The position numbers and the translations under genes are program-made. A stretch of DNA of 64,000 nt from Streptomyces sp. TBY4 (GTDB lineage Bacteria > Actinomycetota > Actinomycetes > Streptomycetales > Streptomycetaceae). The notes beneath the pieces were generated by a model. The model made no database searches. It worked only from the letters and a program-made list of their open reading frames with translations, and was not told the DNA's origin. The DNA lies in assembly GCF_024213195.1 (NCBI RefSeq), contig NZ_JANAVF010000006.1:372001-436000 (forward strand). The letters run 5' to 3'. Of the stretch, positions 29,958-37,421 are shown piece after piece; the stretch's first letter is position 1, and each line of letters opens with the position of its first letter.

Positions 29958-30022
29958 TCCTCCGCGGTGATCCTTTGCCGGTGAAGCTTCCTCCGTTCAT
30001 TACCGGCCGGTAGCATGCCCTC

Positions 30023-30373
30023 ATGGCAGACACCGAGGAGACCGCCGCCACGGCGGACAAGAAGCAGGAGCGCCGCGCCGCGAAGCTGGCCAAGCAGATC
30101 GGCGCGTTCGCCGGGCAGCACGGCGGCGTCGAGGGCCACCTCGCGCACATCGGCCAGGCCGGTACCCGGATCGTCCTCGTCGGCACCGACGGCGAGTGGG
30201 GCGACCTGGTGGCCCCTACGTACGACACCGCGCGGCTCGCGGCCGAGAAGGCCGGGCTGACCCTCCACGATGAGTTCGACGGCGAGTTCGCCGCGCGGGT
30301 GCGGACGGGGCCGTACGAGTGGACCCGGATGGCGGGCATGCAGCTCGGCGGAACCGCGAACCCGGCGGCCTGA
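30023..30373 (+). CDS. Small conserved hypothetical protein
   Basis: A 116-aa hydrophilic protein with a charged, helical N-terminus (EETAATADKKQERRAAKLAK) and a compact alpha/beta body (GTRIVLVGTDGEWGDLVAP, ARLAAEKAGLTLHDE). I do not recognise a characterised family; similar proteins are common beside ctaB in Streptomyces. No signal peptide or membrane helix is seen. It starts 65 nt after ctaB and may be cotranscribed. The 189 nt following it hold a weak CGACCGG/CCGGTCG hairpin (30389-30420). Confidence 0.75.
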   Translation: MADTEETAATADKKQERRAAKLAKQIGAFAGQHGGVEGHLAHIGQAGTRIVLVGTDGEWGDLVAPTYDTARLAAEKAGLTLHDEFDGEFAARVRTGPYEWTRMAGMQLGGTANPAA

Positions 30374-30562
30374 TCGAGCTGCCTGGTCCGACCGGTCGAC
30401 GCGGCCGCCCGGCCCGGTCGATCTTGGCCTGATCATTGGCTCGATCGTTTCCGTGTCGTGGGCGTCACCCGCTCGGTCAACAGCGCGAGCAACACCTCAC
30501 ACCCCGCTCACCCGTTAGGACGTGTGGAAGCCCCTTCCTCACGTCCGCAACGGGATGCCCGG

Positions 30563-31678
30563 ATGATCGAAACGCCGCCCCTGGTGGACCAGTACTGCCA
30601 GGGAGTGCTCCGCACGGAGCTGGGCCTCGCCACCTTCGAGGCCCAGCTGATCCCCACGGCCGGCCCGCCCGCCGCCGGCACCACCCTCTTCGACACCCAG
30701 GCCGGCTTCGCCGTGCGCCGCTGGTGCCCGCCGCTGCTCGGGCTCGAACCGCACTGCACCCCCGTCCGCTACCTCGCCCGGCGGCGCGAACTGGGCGGCG
30801 CCGAGTCGGCCCGCCGGCTGCTGCGCGGCTGCGGGGTCGGGACCAGGCTCGTCGACACCGGGGTGCCCGGGGACCTCACCGGGCCCAAGGAACTGGCCCT
30901 GGCGGGCGGGGCGGAGGCCTTCGAGCTGGTGCGGCCGGAGCTGCTGGCCGAGCAGGCGGCGGACACCTCCGGGACCGTGGCCGCCTTCCTGGCCAACCTC
31001 GCCGGGGCGGTCCACCAGGCCGCCGCCGGGGCCGTGGCCTTCACCTGCGGGGCCGGAGCCGGGCCGGGGGCCGGGGCCTGGGTGGCGGCCCTCGAAGCCG
31101 CGCCCGAGCCGCCCGGCCCGGGCGAGGTGCGGGGCGCGGCCGGGCGCTGGCTGGCCGGACGGGCCGCGGGCGGGGCCGTACGGGACCCCGTACTCCTGCG
31201 GCACCTGGCGTGGAGCGCGGTGTCCCGCGGGCTCCCGCTCCAGCTGCACACGGGAGGGGAGTCGGGGGAGCCGGAGCGGCTGACCGGGTTCCTGCGGGCG
31301 ACCGGGGGGCTGGGGGCGCGGCTGGTCCTCCTGGGCGGGTACCCCCACCACCGGCAGGCTGCGCTGCTGGCCGCGGCCTTCCCGCACGTCCACGCCGACC
31401 TTGGTGCGGCGCTGGGGCACACGGGGGCGCGGGCGGCCGCCGTGCTGGCGGAGTGCCTGGAGGCTGCGCCGTTCGGGAAGCTGATGTTCTCCGGCGGCGG
31501 ACGGCAGCTGCCCGAACTGCACGCCGTGGGCGCGCTGGTCTTCCGCGAGGCGCTCGGCCGGGTGCTCGGCGGCTGGGTCGCCGAGGGCTCCTGGTCCTGG
31601 CGGGACGCGGAGCGGGTAGCGGCGATGGTCGCGGCGGGCAATGCCCGCCGCGTCTACCGGCTGGACGAACGGGGCTGA
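30563..31678 (+). CDS. Amidohydrolase-like protein with altered metal site
   Basis: A 371-aa protein of the amidohydrolase-2 / TIM-barrel hydrolase type, judged from the barrel layout: LPLQLHTGG near residue 230, LLGGYPHHRQAALLA, FPHVHADLGAAL, and the C-terminal AAGNARRVYRL ending typical of these enzymes. The expected N-terminal HxH metal pair is replaced by VDQYCQG at residues 7-13, so the first metal ligands appear missing. The His in LQLH and the HH in GYPHH remain. It could be a non-metal or regulatory homolog. ATG 30563 is chosen; upstream in-frame sequence looks non-coding. It converges with ctaA. Confidence 0.65.
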   Translation: MIETPPLVDQYCQGVLRTELGLATFEAQLIPTAGPPAAGTTLFDTQAGFAVRRWCPPLLGLEPHCTPVRYLARRRELGGAESARRLLRGCGVGTRLVDTGVPGDLTGPKELALAGGAEAFELVRPELLAEQAADTSGTVAAFLANLAGAVHQAAAGAVAFTCGAGAGPGAGAWVAALEAAPEPPGPGEVRGAAGRWLAGRAAGGAVRDPVLLRHLAWSAVSRGLPLQLHTGGESGEPERLTGFLRATGGLGARLVLLGGYPHHRQAALLAAAFPHVHADLGAALGHTGARAAAVLAECLEAAPFGKLMFSGGGRQLPELHAVGALVFREALGRVLGGWVAEGSWSWRDAERVAAMVAAGNARRVYRLDERG

Positions 31679-31679
31679 C

Positions 31680-31707
31680 GGCCGGGCCTCCCGCGCGGGA
31701 CCCGGCC
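31680..31707. terminator. Bidirectional hairpin between the amidohydrolase-like gene and ctaA
   Basis: GGCCGGG (31680-31686) pairs with CCCGGCC (31701-31707), enclosing a nested TCCCGC/GCGGGA palindrome. It is placed between convergent genes. Confidence 0.6.
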
Positions 31708-31714
31708 GGCGGGG

Positions 31715-32674
31715 CTAGACCGCGGCGAGCCGGGCGTCGCCCTGGGCCGGGATCCCGGCCTGGTCGGCCGGACGCTCGCGCAGGCTCAGCGCCACCCGGA
31801 GCACCGAGATCCACACCAGGCAGGAGCCGAGCATGTGGGCCGCCACGAGGAGCTCGGGCACCTCGGAGAAGTACTGGACGTAGCCGATGCCGCCCTGGGC
31901 GAGCAGCACGATCAGCAGGTCGCGGGCGCGCGCCCGGGTGTCCAGGGGGGCGTCGACCACGCGCAGCACCAGCCACATCGCGACGGCGAGCGCGCACACC
32001 AGCCAGGCGGTGATCGCGTGGACGTGGGCGGTGGCCGACCAGTCGAACGGCATCCGCTTGATCTCGCTGCTGTCACCGGCGTGCGGGCCGGAGCCGGTGA
32101 CCACCGTGCCCGCCGCGATCAGCACGACGGTGGCCGCGAGCAGCGCCCACGAGAGCTTGCGCACCGGAGCGGGCACGCGCGGCCGGGCCGGGCCGTCACC
32201 CTCGCGGGTGCGCTGCCAGGTGATCACCGTCACGGTGATCAGCGAGGTGGCGAGCATGAAGTGCCCGGCCACGCTGTAGGGGTTGAGCCCCGTCAGCACG
32301 GTGATGCCGCCGAGGACCGCGTTGCCCATCACGATGGCGAACTGGAGCCAGCCGAGCCGGGTCAGCGAGCGGCGCCACGGCTTGGCGCAGCGGGCGGCGG
32401 TGATCGCCCAGCCAACGGCCGCGCAGAGCACGTACGTCAGCATGCGGTTGCCGAACTCGATGGCGCCGTGGAAGCCCTGCTCCTGGGTCACGATCAGGCT
32501 GTCGCCGGTGCACTTGGGCCAGGTGTCGCAGCCGAGACCGGATCCGGTCAGCCGCACCGCGCCGCCGGTGACGACGATGACGACGCTCATGAGCACCGCT
32601 GCGAACGCGGCCCGCTGGACGGTCCGGGGTGACGGCGTCCAGCGGCTGGCGAGATAAGAGAGGGGGGTCAACAC
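31715..32674 (-). CDS. ctaA: Heme A synthase (CtaA/COX15)
   Basis: Oxidises the heme O methyl group to give heme A for cytochrome c oxidase; about 319 aa with eight predicted membrane helices. The family hallmarks are present: the first-loop cysteine pair GLGCDTWPKC, and heme-ligand histidines in FHGAIEFGNRML, GHFMLATSL, AHVHAITAWL and AAHMLGSCLVW. GTG 32674 (start MLTPLSY) is preferred; a TTG at 32704 would add ten unlikely residues. It lies 34 nt downstream of the hypothetical gene on the same strand and may share its transcript. It complements ctaB nearby. Confidence 0.93.
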   Translation of the reverse strand: MLTPLSYLASRWTPSPRTVQRAAFAAVLMSVVIVVTGGAVRLTGSGLGCDTWPKCTGDSLIVTQEQGFHGAIEFGNRMLTYVLCAAVGWAITAARCAKPWRRSLTRLGWLQFAIVMGNAVLGGITVLTGLNPYSVAGHFMLATSLITVTVITWQRTREGDGPARPRVPAPVRKLSWALLAATVVLIAAGTVVTGSGPHAGDSSEIKRMPFDWSATAHVHAITAWLVCALAVAMWLVLRVVDAPLDTRARARDLLIVLLAQGGIGYVQYFSEVPELLVAAHMLGSCLVWISVLRVALSLRERPADQAGIPAQGDARLAAV

Positions 32675-32708
32675 GGCCCTTATCGTACGCGGACACTTGT
32701 GCAAAGTT

Positions 32709-33845
32709 TCACGAGGGGGTGGCGCCGACTCCCTCCGGGCCGATGACCAGCCGGAACCGGGCCCCGGCGGGGTCGCCTTCGGCGTGCCACCACACGCGGA
32801 TCCGCCAATGCGCCGACGCGCCCGGGTAGTCGGCCGAGGCCGCGAAGCCGTGTACCAATTCGGCCCCTACGTCCTCGGCTGTCCTGTTCCGCACTTCCGC
32901 CCCGCTGTGCCAGGGATGTGGCTGTACGTTCCACAGTCCGTCGGCGCCGCGCACCTCGACGCGCCACACCGCGACCCAGGGGGTCACCTCCAGCATCGTG
33001 TGGACCTGGTCGGGATCCAGCCCCAGCAGAGCGGCGATCTCCACCTCCGGGAGGCCCTGGATCCGGGCGGCCACCACGGCCTGGGGCAGCAGCCGTTCGG
33101 GCAGCAGTCCGCGCGTGCGCAGGCCGGCCAGGGAGGTGAAGGAAAGGAAGCGCAGCCGCAGTTCGAGCTGGCGGCCGATGTGGTCCAGGGCCTCTTCGGC
33201 CTCCAGTGACTCCTCGGCGCCGGGATCGGTGAGGAGCAGCCGCCGGAAGGAGCCCTCCGCGTCGACCGCCCAGGCCACGGACTCCTCGGCCAGGCCCAGC
33301 TCGGCGAGCCGGTCGCCGAGGAACACCTTCGCCTGCGCGAGGCCCCGCTGATTGACCGGATCCTCCTGGTCCAGGGCCGCCCAGACCTCCACCGCGCCGA
33401 GCGTCAGGTCCCGGGCCCGCTCGCCCGCGGCCCGCTCCATGGGGCTCGGGCCGCTCTCGGCGCCGGGGCCCAGCGGGTGCTTCGGCAGCCGGTCCCCGTC
33501 ACTGAGGGGCCAGGCCAGCCAGACCCCCTGGTTGATCAGGCCCCGGGCGTACCAGCGGGCGTACTCGGCTGCGTGCCCGGCCGCCTGCTGCGCGAACCGC
33601 AGCCCCTCCTCGATGGCGGCCAGGGCCCCGGCCCGGTCCCCGCCGGCGAACCGGCGGGCCGCCAGGTCGCCCAGGCGCAGACCCAGCCGGGCCGCGCACT
33701 CGGCGTCGGCGTGGGCCGGCTCGCGCAGGGCTCCGATCAGCTCGGCCAGCAGGGCGTCGGCCTCCGCGGGCTCCGCGTGCGCCGCGCCCGACCGGATCCG
33801 TGCCCACTGTTCGTCCAGCCGCAGAACGGCCTCCCGCTGCGCCAT
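32709..33845 (-). CDS. Hypothetical protein, helical repeat-rich N-terminus
   Basis: A 378-aa cytoplasmic protein with no signal or membrane helices. Residues 1-220 are almost entirely alpha-helical with TPR-like spacing (DLAARRFAGGDRAGALAAIEEGLRFAQQAAG; TLGAVEVWAALDQEDPVN). Residues about 220-275 include a possible helix-turn-helix (PEVEIAALLGLDPDQVHTML). The C-terminal 100 residues are Trp-rich and beta-like (VWRVEVRGADGLWNVQPHPW). I do not recognise the family. It sits between an ABC exporter and ctaA on one strand, so a link to envelope or heme physiology is possible but unproven. Confidence 0.65.
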   Translation of the reverse strand: MAQREAVLRLDEQWARIRSGAAHAEPAEADALLAELIGALREPAHADAECAARLGLRLGDLAARRFAGGDRAGALAAIEEGLRFAQQAAGHAAEYARWYARGLINQGVWLAWPLSDGDRLPKHPLGPGAESGPSPMERAAGERARDLTLGAVEVWAALDQEDPVNQRGLAQAKVFLGDRLAELGLAEESVAWAVDAEGSFRRLLLTDPGAEESLEAEEALDHIGRQLELRLRFLSFTSLAGLRTRGLLPERLLPQAVVAARIQGLPEVEIAALLGLDPDQVHTMLEVTPWVAVWRVEVRGADGLWNVQPHPWHSGAEVRNRTAEDVGAELVHGFAASADYPGASAHWRIRVWWHAEGDPAGARFRLVIGPEGVGATPS

Positions 33846-33924
33846 GCCGCCCCCCGGCGTCTGTGGTGCGCTCCCCTGTGGAGGCGTCCATCCTCCTGCC
33901 AGGCCAACGCTCGGGGGAAGGGAT

Positions 33925-34692
33925 TCACTCCCAGCGGAACCAGCGCGCCGCGGCCCCCAGACCGAGTACGGCCCAGGCCGCCAGGACCGCCGCGTCGCCC
34001 CAGGGCAGCGCGGCGCCGTGCTGGAGCACCTCGCGCAGCCCGTCGGAGAGCGCGGAGATCGGGAGCAGGCCGAGGACGGACTGGACGGCTCCGGGGAACT
34101 TGTCCAGCGGCACGATCACCCCGCCGCCGACCAGGAGCAGCAGGAAGACCAGGTTGGCGGCGGCCAGCGTGGCCTCCGCCCGCAGGGTGCCGGCCATCAG
34201 CAGGCCGAGCCCGGAGAAGGCGGCGGTGCCGAGCAGGATCAGCAGGGCCACGGAGAGCGGGTTCCCGTGCGGGGACCAGCCCAGGGCGAAGGCGATCACC
34301 GTCAGCAGCGCGATCTGGAGCACCTCGGTGACCAGCACGGACAGCGTCTTGGCGGCCATCAGCGCCCAGCGCGGCAGCGGGGAGGCCCCGAGCCGCTTGA
34401 GGACCCCGTAGCGCCGGTCGAAGCCGGTGGCGATGGCCTGGCCGGTGAAGGCGGTGGACATCACGGCCAGCGCCAGGATGCCGGGGGCGAGGAAGTCCAC
34501 GGACTTCCCCGTGCCCACATCGATGATGTCGACCGCGGAGAACAGCACCAGCAGCAGCGCCGGGATGATCACCGTCAGCAGCAGCTGCTCCCCGTTGCGC
34601 AGCAGCATCCGCGTCTCCAGCGCGGTCTGCGCCAGGATCATGCGGGACACGGGCGCGGCCCCCGGATTCGGGGTGAACGTACCGGCGCTCAT
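33925..34692 (-). CDS. ABC-2 type transporter permease
   Basis: A 255-aa membrane protein with six hydrophobic helices, the ABC-2 arrangement: LLRNGEQLLLTVIIPALLLVLF, then DFLAPGILALAVMSTAFTGQA, GFDRRYGVLKRLGASPLPRW (the conserved cytoplasmic coupling segment), and three C-terminal helices. It would form the export channel with the ATPase gene just upstream, which it overlaps by 4 nt (ATGA). Drug, lipid or heme export are all possible; the substrate cannot be read from the sequence. Confidence 0.88.
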   Translation of the reverse strand: MSAGTFTPNPGAAPVSRMILAQTALETRMLLRNGEQLLLTVIIPALLLVLFSAVDIIDVGTGKSVDFLAPGILALAVMSTAFTGQAIATGFDRRYGVLKRLGASPLPRWALMAAKTLSVLVTEVLQIALLTVIAFALGWSPHGNPLSVALLILLGTAAFSGLGLLMAGTLRAEATLAAANLVFLLLLVGGGVIVPLDKFPGAVQSVLGLLPISALSDGLREVLQHGAALPWGDAAVLAAWAVLGLGAAARWFRWE

Positions 34693-35615
34693 GCGCGCAG
34701 CTCCTTACCGGTCAGTTCCAGAAAGACGTCTTCGAGGGTGTGCCGCTCGACCGCGAGGCTGTCGGGCATCACCCCGTGCTGCGCGCACCAGGAGGCGACG
34801 GTGGCCAGCAGCTGGGGGTCGACGTCGCCGGTGACCCGGTAGACGCCGGGGAGGAGCTCGGCGGCCTGGGTGCCGTCGGGCAGGGCCTTCAGCAGCGAGG
34901 CGAGGTCGAGCGCGGGGCGGCCGGTGAAGCGCAGGGTGTTCTCGGCGCCGCCGCGGCACAGCGCGTCGGGGGTGCCGTGGGCGATGACCCGGCCCGCGTC
35001 GACGATGGCCACCTCGTCCGCGAGCTGCTCGGCCTCGTCCATGTGGTGGGTGGTGAGGACGACGGAGACCCCGTCGGCGCGCAGTTCCCGTACGAGGTCC
35101 CAGGTCGCGCGGCGGGCCTGCGGGTCGAGGCCCGCGGTCGGCTCGTCCAGGAAGACCAGCTCGGGGCGGCCGACGACGGCCATGGCGAGGGCCAGGCGCT
35201 GCTGCTGGCCGCCGGAGAGCCGGCGGTAGGAGGTGCGGCCGCAGCCGCCGAGGCCGAGCCGTTCCACCAGGGTGGGGACGTCCAGGGGGTCGGCGTAGAG
35301 CTTGGCCATGTGGCGCAGCATCTCGACGGCGCGGGCGCCGGAGTAGACGCCGCCGGACTGGAGCATCACGCCGATGCGCGGGCGCAGCGCCTCGGCCTGC
35401 GCCACGGGGTCGAGGCCGAGGACGCGGACGGATCCGGCGTCGGGGCGGCGGTAGCCCTCGCAGGTTTCCACAGTGGTCGTCTTGCCCGCGCCGTTGGGAC
35501 CAAGGACTGCGGTGACCGAGGCCCTCCGGACGGTGAGGTCCAGGCCGTCCACCGCTGTTTTGGGGCCGTACCGCTTCACCAGTCCGCGGATTTCCACGGC
35601 GGGGTCGTTGCTCAT
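34689..35615 (-). CDS. ABC transporter ATP-binding protein, DrrA type
   Basis: A 308-aa ATPase. Walker A GPNGAGKTT is near residue 38, the LSGGQQQRLALAMA signature near 135, Walker B LVFLDEPTAGLD near 155, and the switch His in LTTHHMDEAEQLAD. The C-terminal extension after residue 230 is typical of DrrA/CcmA-like exporters. It is the first gene of an ATPase-permease-hypothetical-ctaA series on the minus strand. ATG 35615 is preceded by an AT-containing 130-nt gap divergent from the formate/nitrite channel gene. Confidence 0.92.
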   Translation of the reverse strand: MSNDPAVEIRGLVKRYGPKTAVDGLDLTVRRASVTAVLGPNGAGKTTTVETCEGYRRPDAGSVRVLGLDPVAQAEALRPRIGVMLQSGGVYSGARAVEMLRHMAKLYADPLDVPTLVERLGLGGCGRTSYRRLSGGQQQRLALAMAVVGRPELVFLDEPTAGLDPQARRATWDLVRELRADGVSVVLTTHHMDEAEQLADEVAIVDAGRVIAHGTPDALCRGGAENTLRFTGRPALDLASLLKALPDGTQAAELLPGVYRVTGDVDPQLLATVASWCAQHGVMPDSLAVERHTLEDVFLELTGKELRA

Positions 35616-35745
35616 GGGGAGTGAGTCTACGGAGCCGTGGGGGGTGACCGGGGTGGGGTCGTAGGTCCCGCCCCCGAAGGGTCACGGACCTGCGCTTTCG
35701 TGACTTTATCGTCCGCTCGGGGAAGCGGCCGGAACCTAACGTCGA

Positions 35746-36540
35746 ATGGTGAACAGCATCGCTCAGAACGTCGAAGCCACCTCGGGGCAGGCCGAGCACA
35801 AGGCCCATGACCTCGGGCATCCGCCGCGCTACTTCGTCTCGGCGATGCTCGCGGGCGCTTACATCGCCATCGGTGAAGTGCTGCTCCTGGTGGCCATCTC
35901 GCCGTTCGTGGCCAAGGGCTCGCCGGCCGTGAAACTGCTGGAGGGCGCGGTCTTCCCGATCGCCCTGACCATCGTGATGTTCGCCGGCGCCCAGCTCTTC
36001 ACCAGCAACGTGATGGTGATGCTGGTCGGCGCCCTGTCGGGGCGGACCGGCCCCAGGGACCTGATCCTCTCCTGGACGCTCTCGCTGGCCGGGAACCTGG
36101 TCGGTGCCTTCGCCTTCGGGGCCATGGTGCACGCCTCGGGCGTGGCCTCCTCGGCCTCGGCGCGGTCCATGCTCACCGAGATGGTGCACGGGAAGATGGC
36201 GCTGAGCGGCGGGCAGCTGTTCTGGCGCGCGGTGCTCTGCAACATGCTCGTCTGCCTGGCCATCTGGATGTTCACCCGGGCCCGCGGCGATGCCGCCAAG
36301 ATTTTCGTCCTGTGGCTGCCGGTGGCTGTTTTCGTCGCCGTCGGATTCGAGCACTGCGTGGCGAACATGGCAGTTTTCAGCCTCGCGATCCTGGATGGCT
36401 CAGCCGGGTTCGGTGATCTTTTCCGGAATCTGATGTTCACGGTGCCGGGGAACATCGTGGGCGGGGGATTGCTGGTCGGAGCCGTTTACTGGTTCACCGG
36501 AGGGGCTCTTCGCGAGGCCGGAGCGTCGGCTTCCGTATAA
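35746..36540 (+). CDS. Formate/nitrite transporter family protein
   Basis: Pentameric aquaporin-like channel for formate, nitrite or related monovalent anions; 264 aa with six membrane helices. It has the diagnostic FNT features: the broken-helix loops (LFTSNVMVMLVGALSG) and the central gating His in VGFEHCVANM. The final GNIVGGGLLVGAVYW matches the family C-terminus. No ribosome site precedes ATG 35746, so the message may be leaderless; a TAACGT lies just upstream. No formate or nitrite enzyme is adjacent. A strong terminator follows. Confidence 0.92.
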   Translation: MVNSIAQNVEATSGQAEHKAHDLGHPPRYFVSAMLAGAYIAIGEVLLLVAISPFVAKGSPAVKLLEGAVFPIALTIVMFAGAQLFTSNVMVMLVGALSGRTGPRDLILSWTLSLAGNLVGAFAFGAMVHASGVASSASARSMLTEMVHGKMALSGGQLFWRAVLCNMLVCLAIWMFTRARGDAAKIFVLWLPVAVFVAVGFEHCVANMAVFSLAILDGSAGFGDLFRNLMFTVPGNIVGGGLLVGAVYWFTGGALREAGASASV

Positions 36541-36569
36541 CGCTCCGTAGATAAATAAGGTAACCCTTA

Positions 36570-36602
36570 GTGATGGAGGCCACCAGAGGTGGCCTCCATC
36601 AC
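36570..36602 (+). terminator. Strong hairpin after the FNT channel gene
   Basis: GTGATGGAGGCCACC (36570-36584) pairs perfectly with its complement (36588-36602) around an AGA loop. It insulates the channel gene from the suf operon. Confidence 0.88.
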
Positions 36603-36628
36603 GGCTTGTCGGAGCCAGGCTAATTACG

Positions 36629-36642
36629 CAACAATGGCGTTG
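36629..36642. promoter_or_regulatory. Candidate SufR operator CAAC-N6-GTTG
   Basis: CAAC-AATGGC-GTTG matches the inverted repeat reported for cyanobacterial SufR sites. It lies next to a TAATTA -10-like sequence (36621-36626) and overlaps the sufR GTG start. This position would let SufR with its cluster block its own transcription. Confidence 0.65.
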
Positions 36643-37421
36643 TGAAATACGGCGAACGGATGAGCGAGGCCCCCCAGGGCGAACTCGCGACCGGGGAGCG
36701 GTCAACCCGCAACCGGGTCGCGCGGTCGATCCTGGACCACGGTCCTTCCACCGTCGCCGACCTCGCCCAGCGCCTCGGCCTCACCCAGGCCGCCGTTCGC
36801 CGCCACCTCGACACCCTCGTCGCCGACGACGTGGTCGAACCCCGTGAGCAGCGTGTGTACGGTGCGCGGACCCGAGGGCGGCCCGCCAAGGTCTTCGCGC
36901 TGACGGCCTGTGGCCGTGATGCCTTCGACCAGTCCTACGACTCGCTCGCCGCCGACGCCATGCGCTGGATCGCGCAGGCCGCCGGGGGCGGGGAGCAGGG
37001 CGAGGCGGCCGTGGCCGCCTTCGCGAAGGCCAGGCTGACGGCGCAGGCGGAGACCTACCGCGCAGCCGTGGAAGCGGCCGACCCCGCGGAGCGCACCGAG
37101 GCCCTTGCCCGGGCGTTGACCGGGGACGGGTACGCTGCTACGGCGAAGAGCGCTCCCGGTCCGCACAGCGGTGAACAGCTCTGCCAGCACCACTGCCCGG
37201 TCGCACATGTCGCCGAGCAGTTCCCGCAGCTCTGCGAGGCGGAGACCGAGGTCTTCTCCCGCCTGCTCGGGACGCACGTGCAGCGTCTCGCCACGATCGC
37301 CCACGGCGACGGGGTGTGCACGACGTTCATTCCACGCAGTGGAACGGGCGCCGGTGCCGCAGGCGCCTCACAACCCGACATTTCAGTATCTGCAAGTACG
37401 GCCGGGAGGAACCCCGCATGA
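36642..37421 (+). CDS. sufR: SufR-type iron-sulfur-sensing repressor
   Basis: Winged-helix regulator of the suf operon, 259 aa. The N-terminal HTH at residues about 25-85 (STVADLAQRLGLTQAAVRRH, GRPAKVFALT) binds DNA. The C-terminal region carries four cysteines in a cluster-binding layout: Cys181, Cys185 (LCQHHCP), Cys198 (LCEAE) and Cys226 (GVCTTF). In characterised SufR proteins a bound Fe-S cluster reports iron-sulfur status; loss of the cluster derepresses suf. GTG 36642 is used; ATG 36660 is a possible start. The stop overlaps sufB ATG by 4 nt, so regulator and operon are one transcript. Confidence 0.92.
   Translation: MKYGERMSEAPQGELATGERSTRNRVARSILDHGPSTVADLAQRLGLTQAAVRRHLDTLVADDVVEPREQRVYGARTRGRPAKVFALTACGRDAFDQSYDSLAADAMRWIAQAAGGGEQGEAAVAAFAKARLTAQAETYRAAVEAADPAERTEALARALTGDGYAATAKSAPGPHSGEQLCQHHCPVAHVAEQFPQLCEAETEVFSRLLGTHVQRLATIAHGDGVCTTFIPRSGTGAGAAGASQPDISVSASTAGRNPA

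Noticed and set aside
32675..32704. TTG start for ctaA at 32704
   Set aside because: It adds ten residues not typical of CtaA and has no ribosome site; GTG 32674 matches the usual N-terminus.
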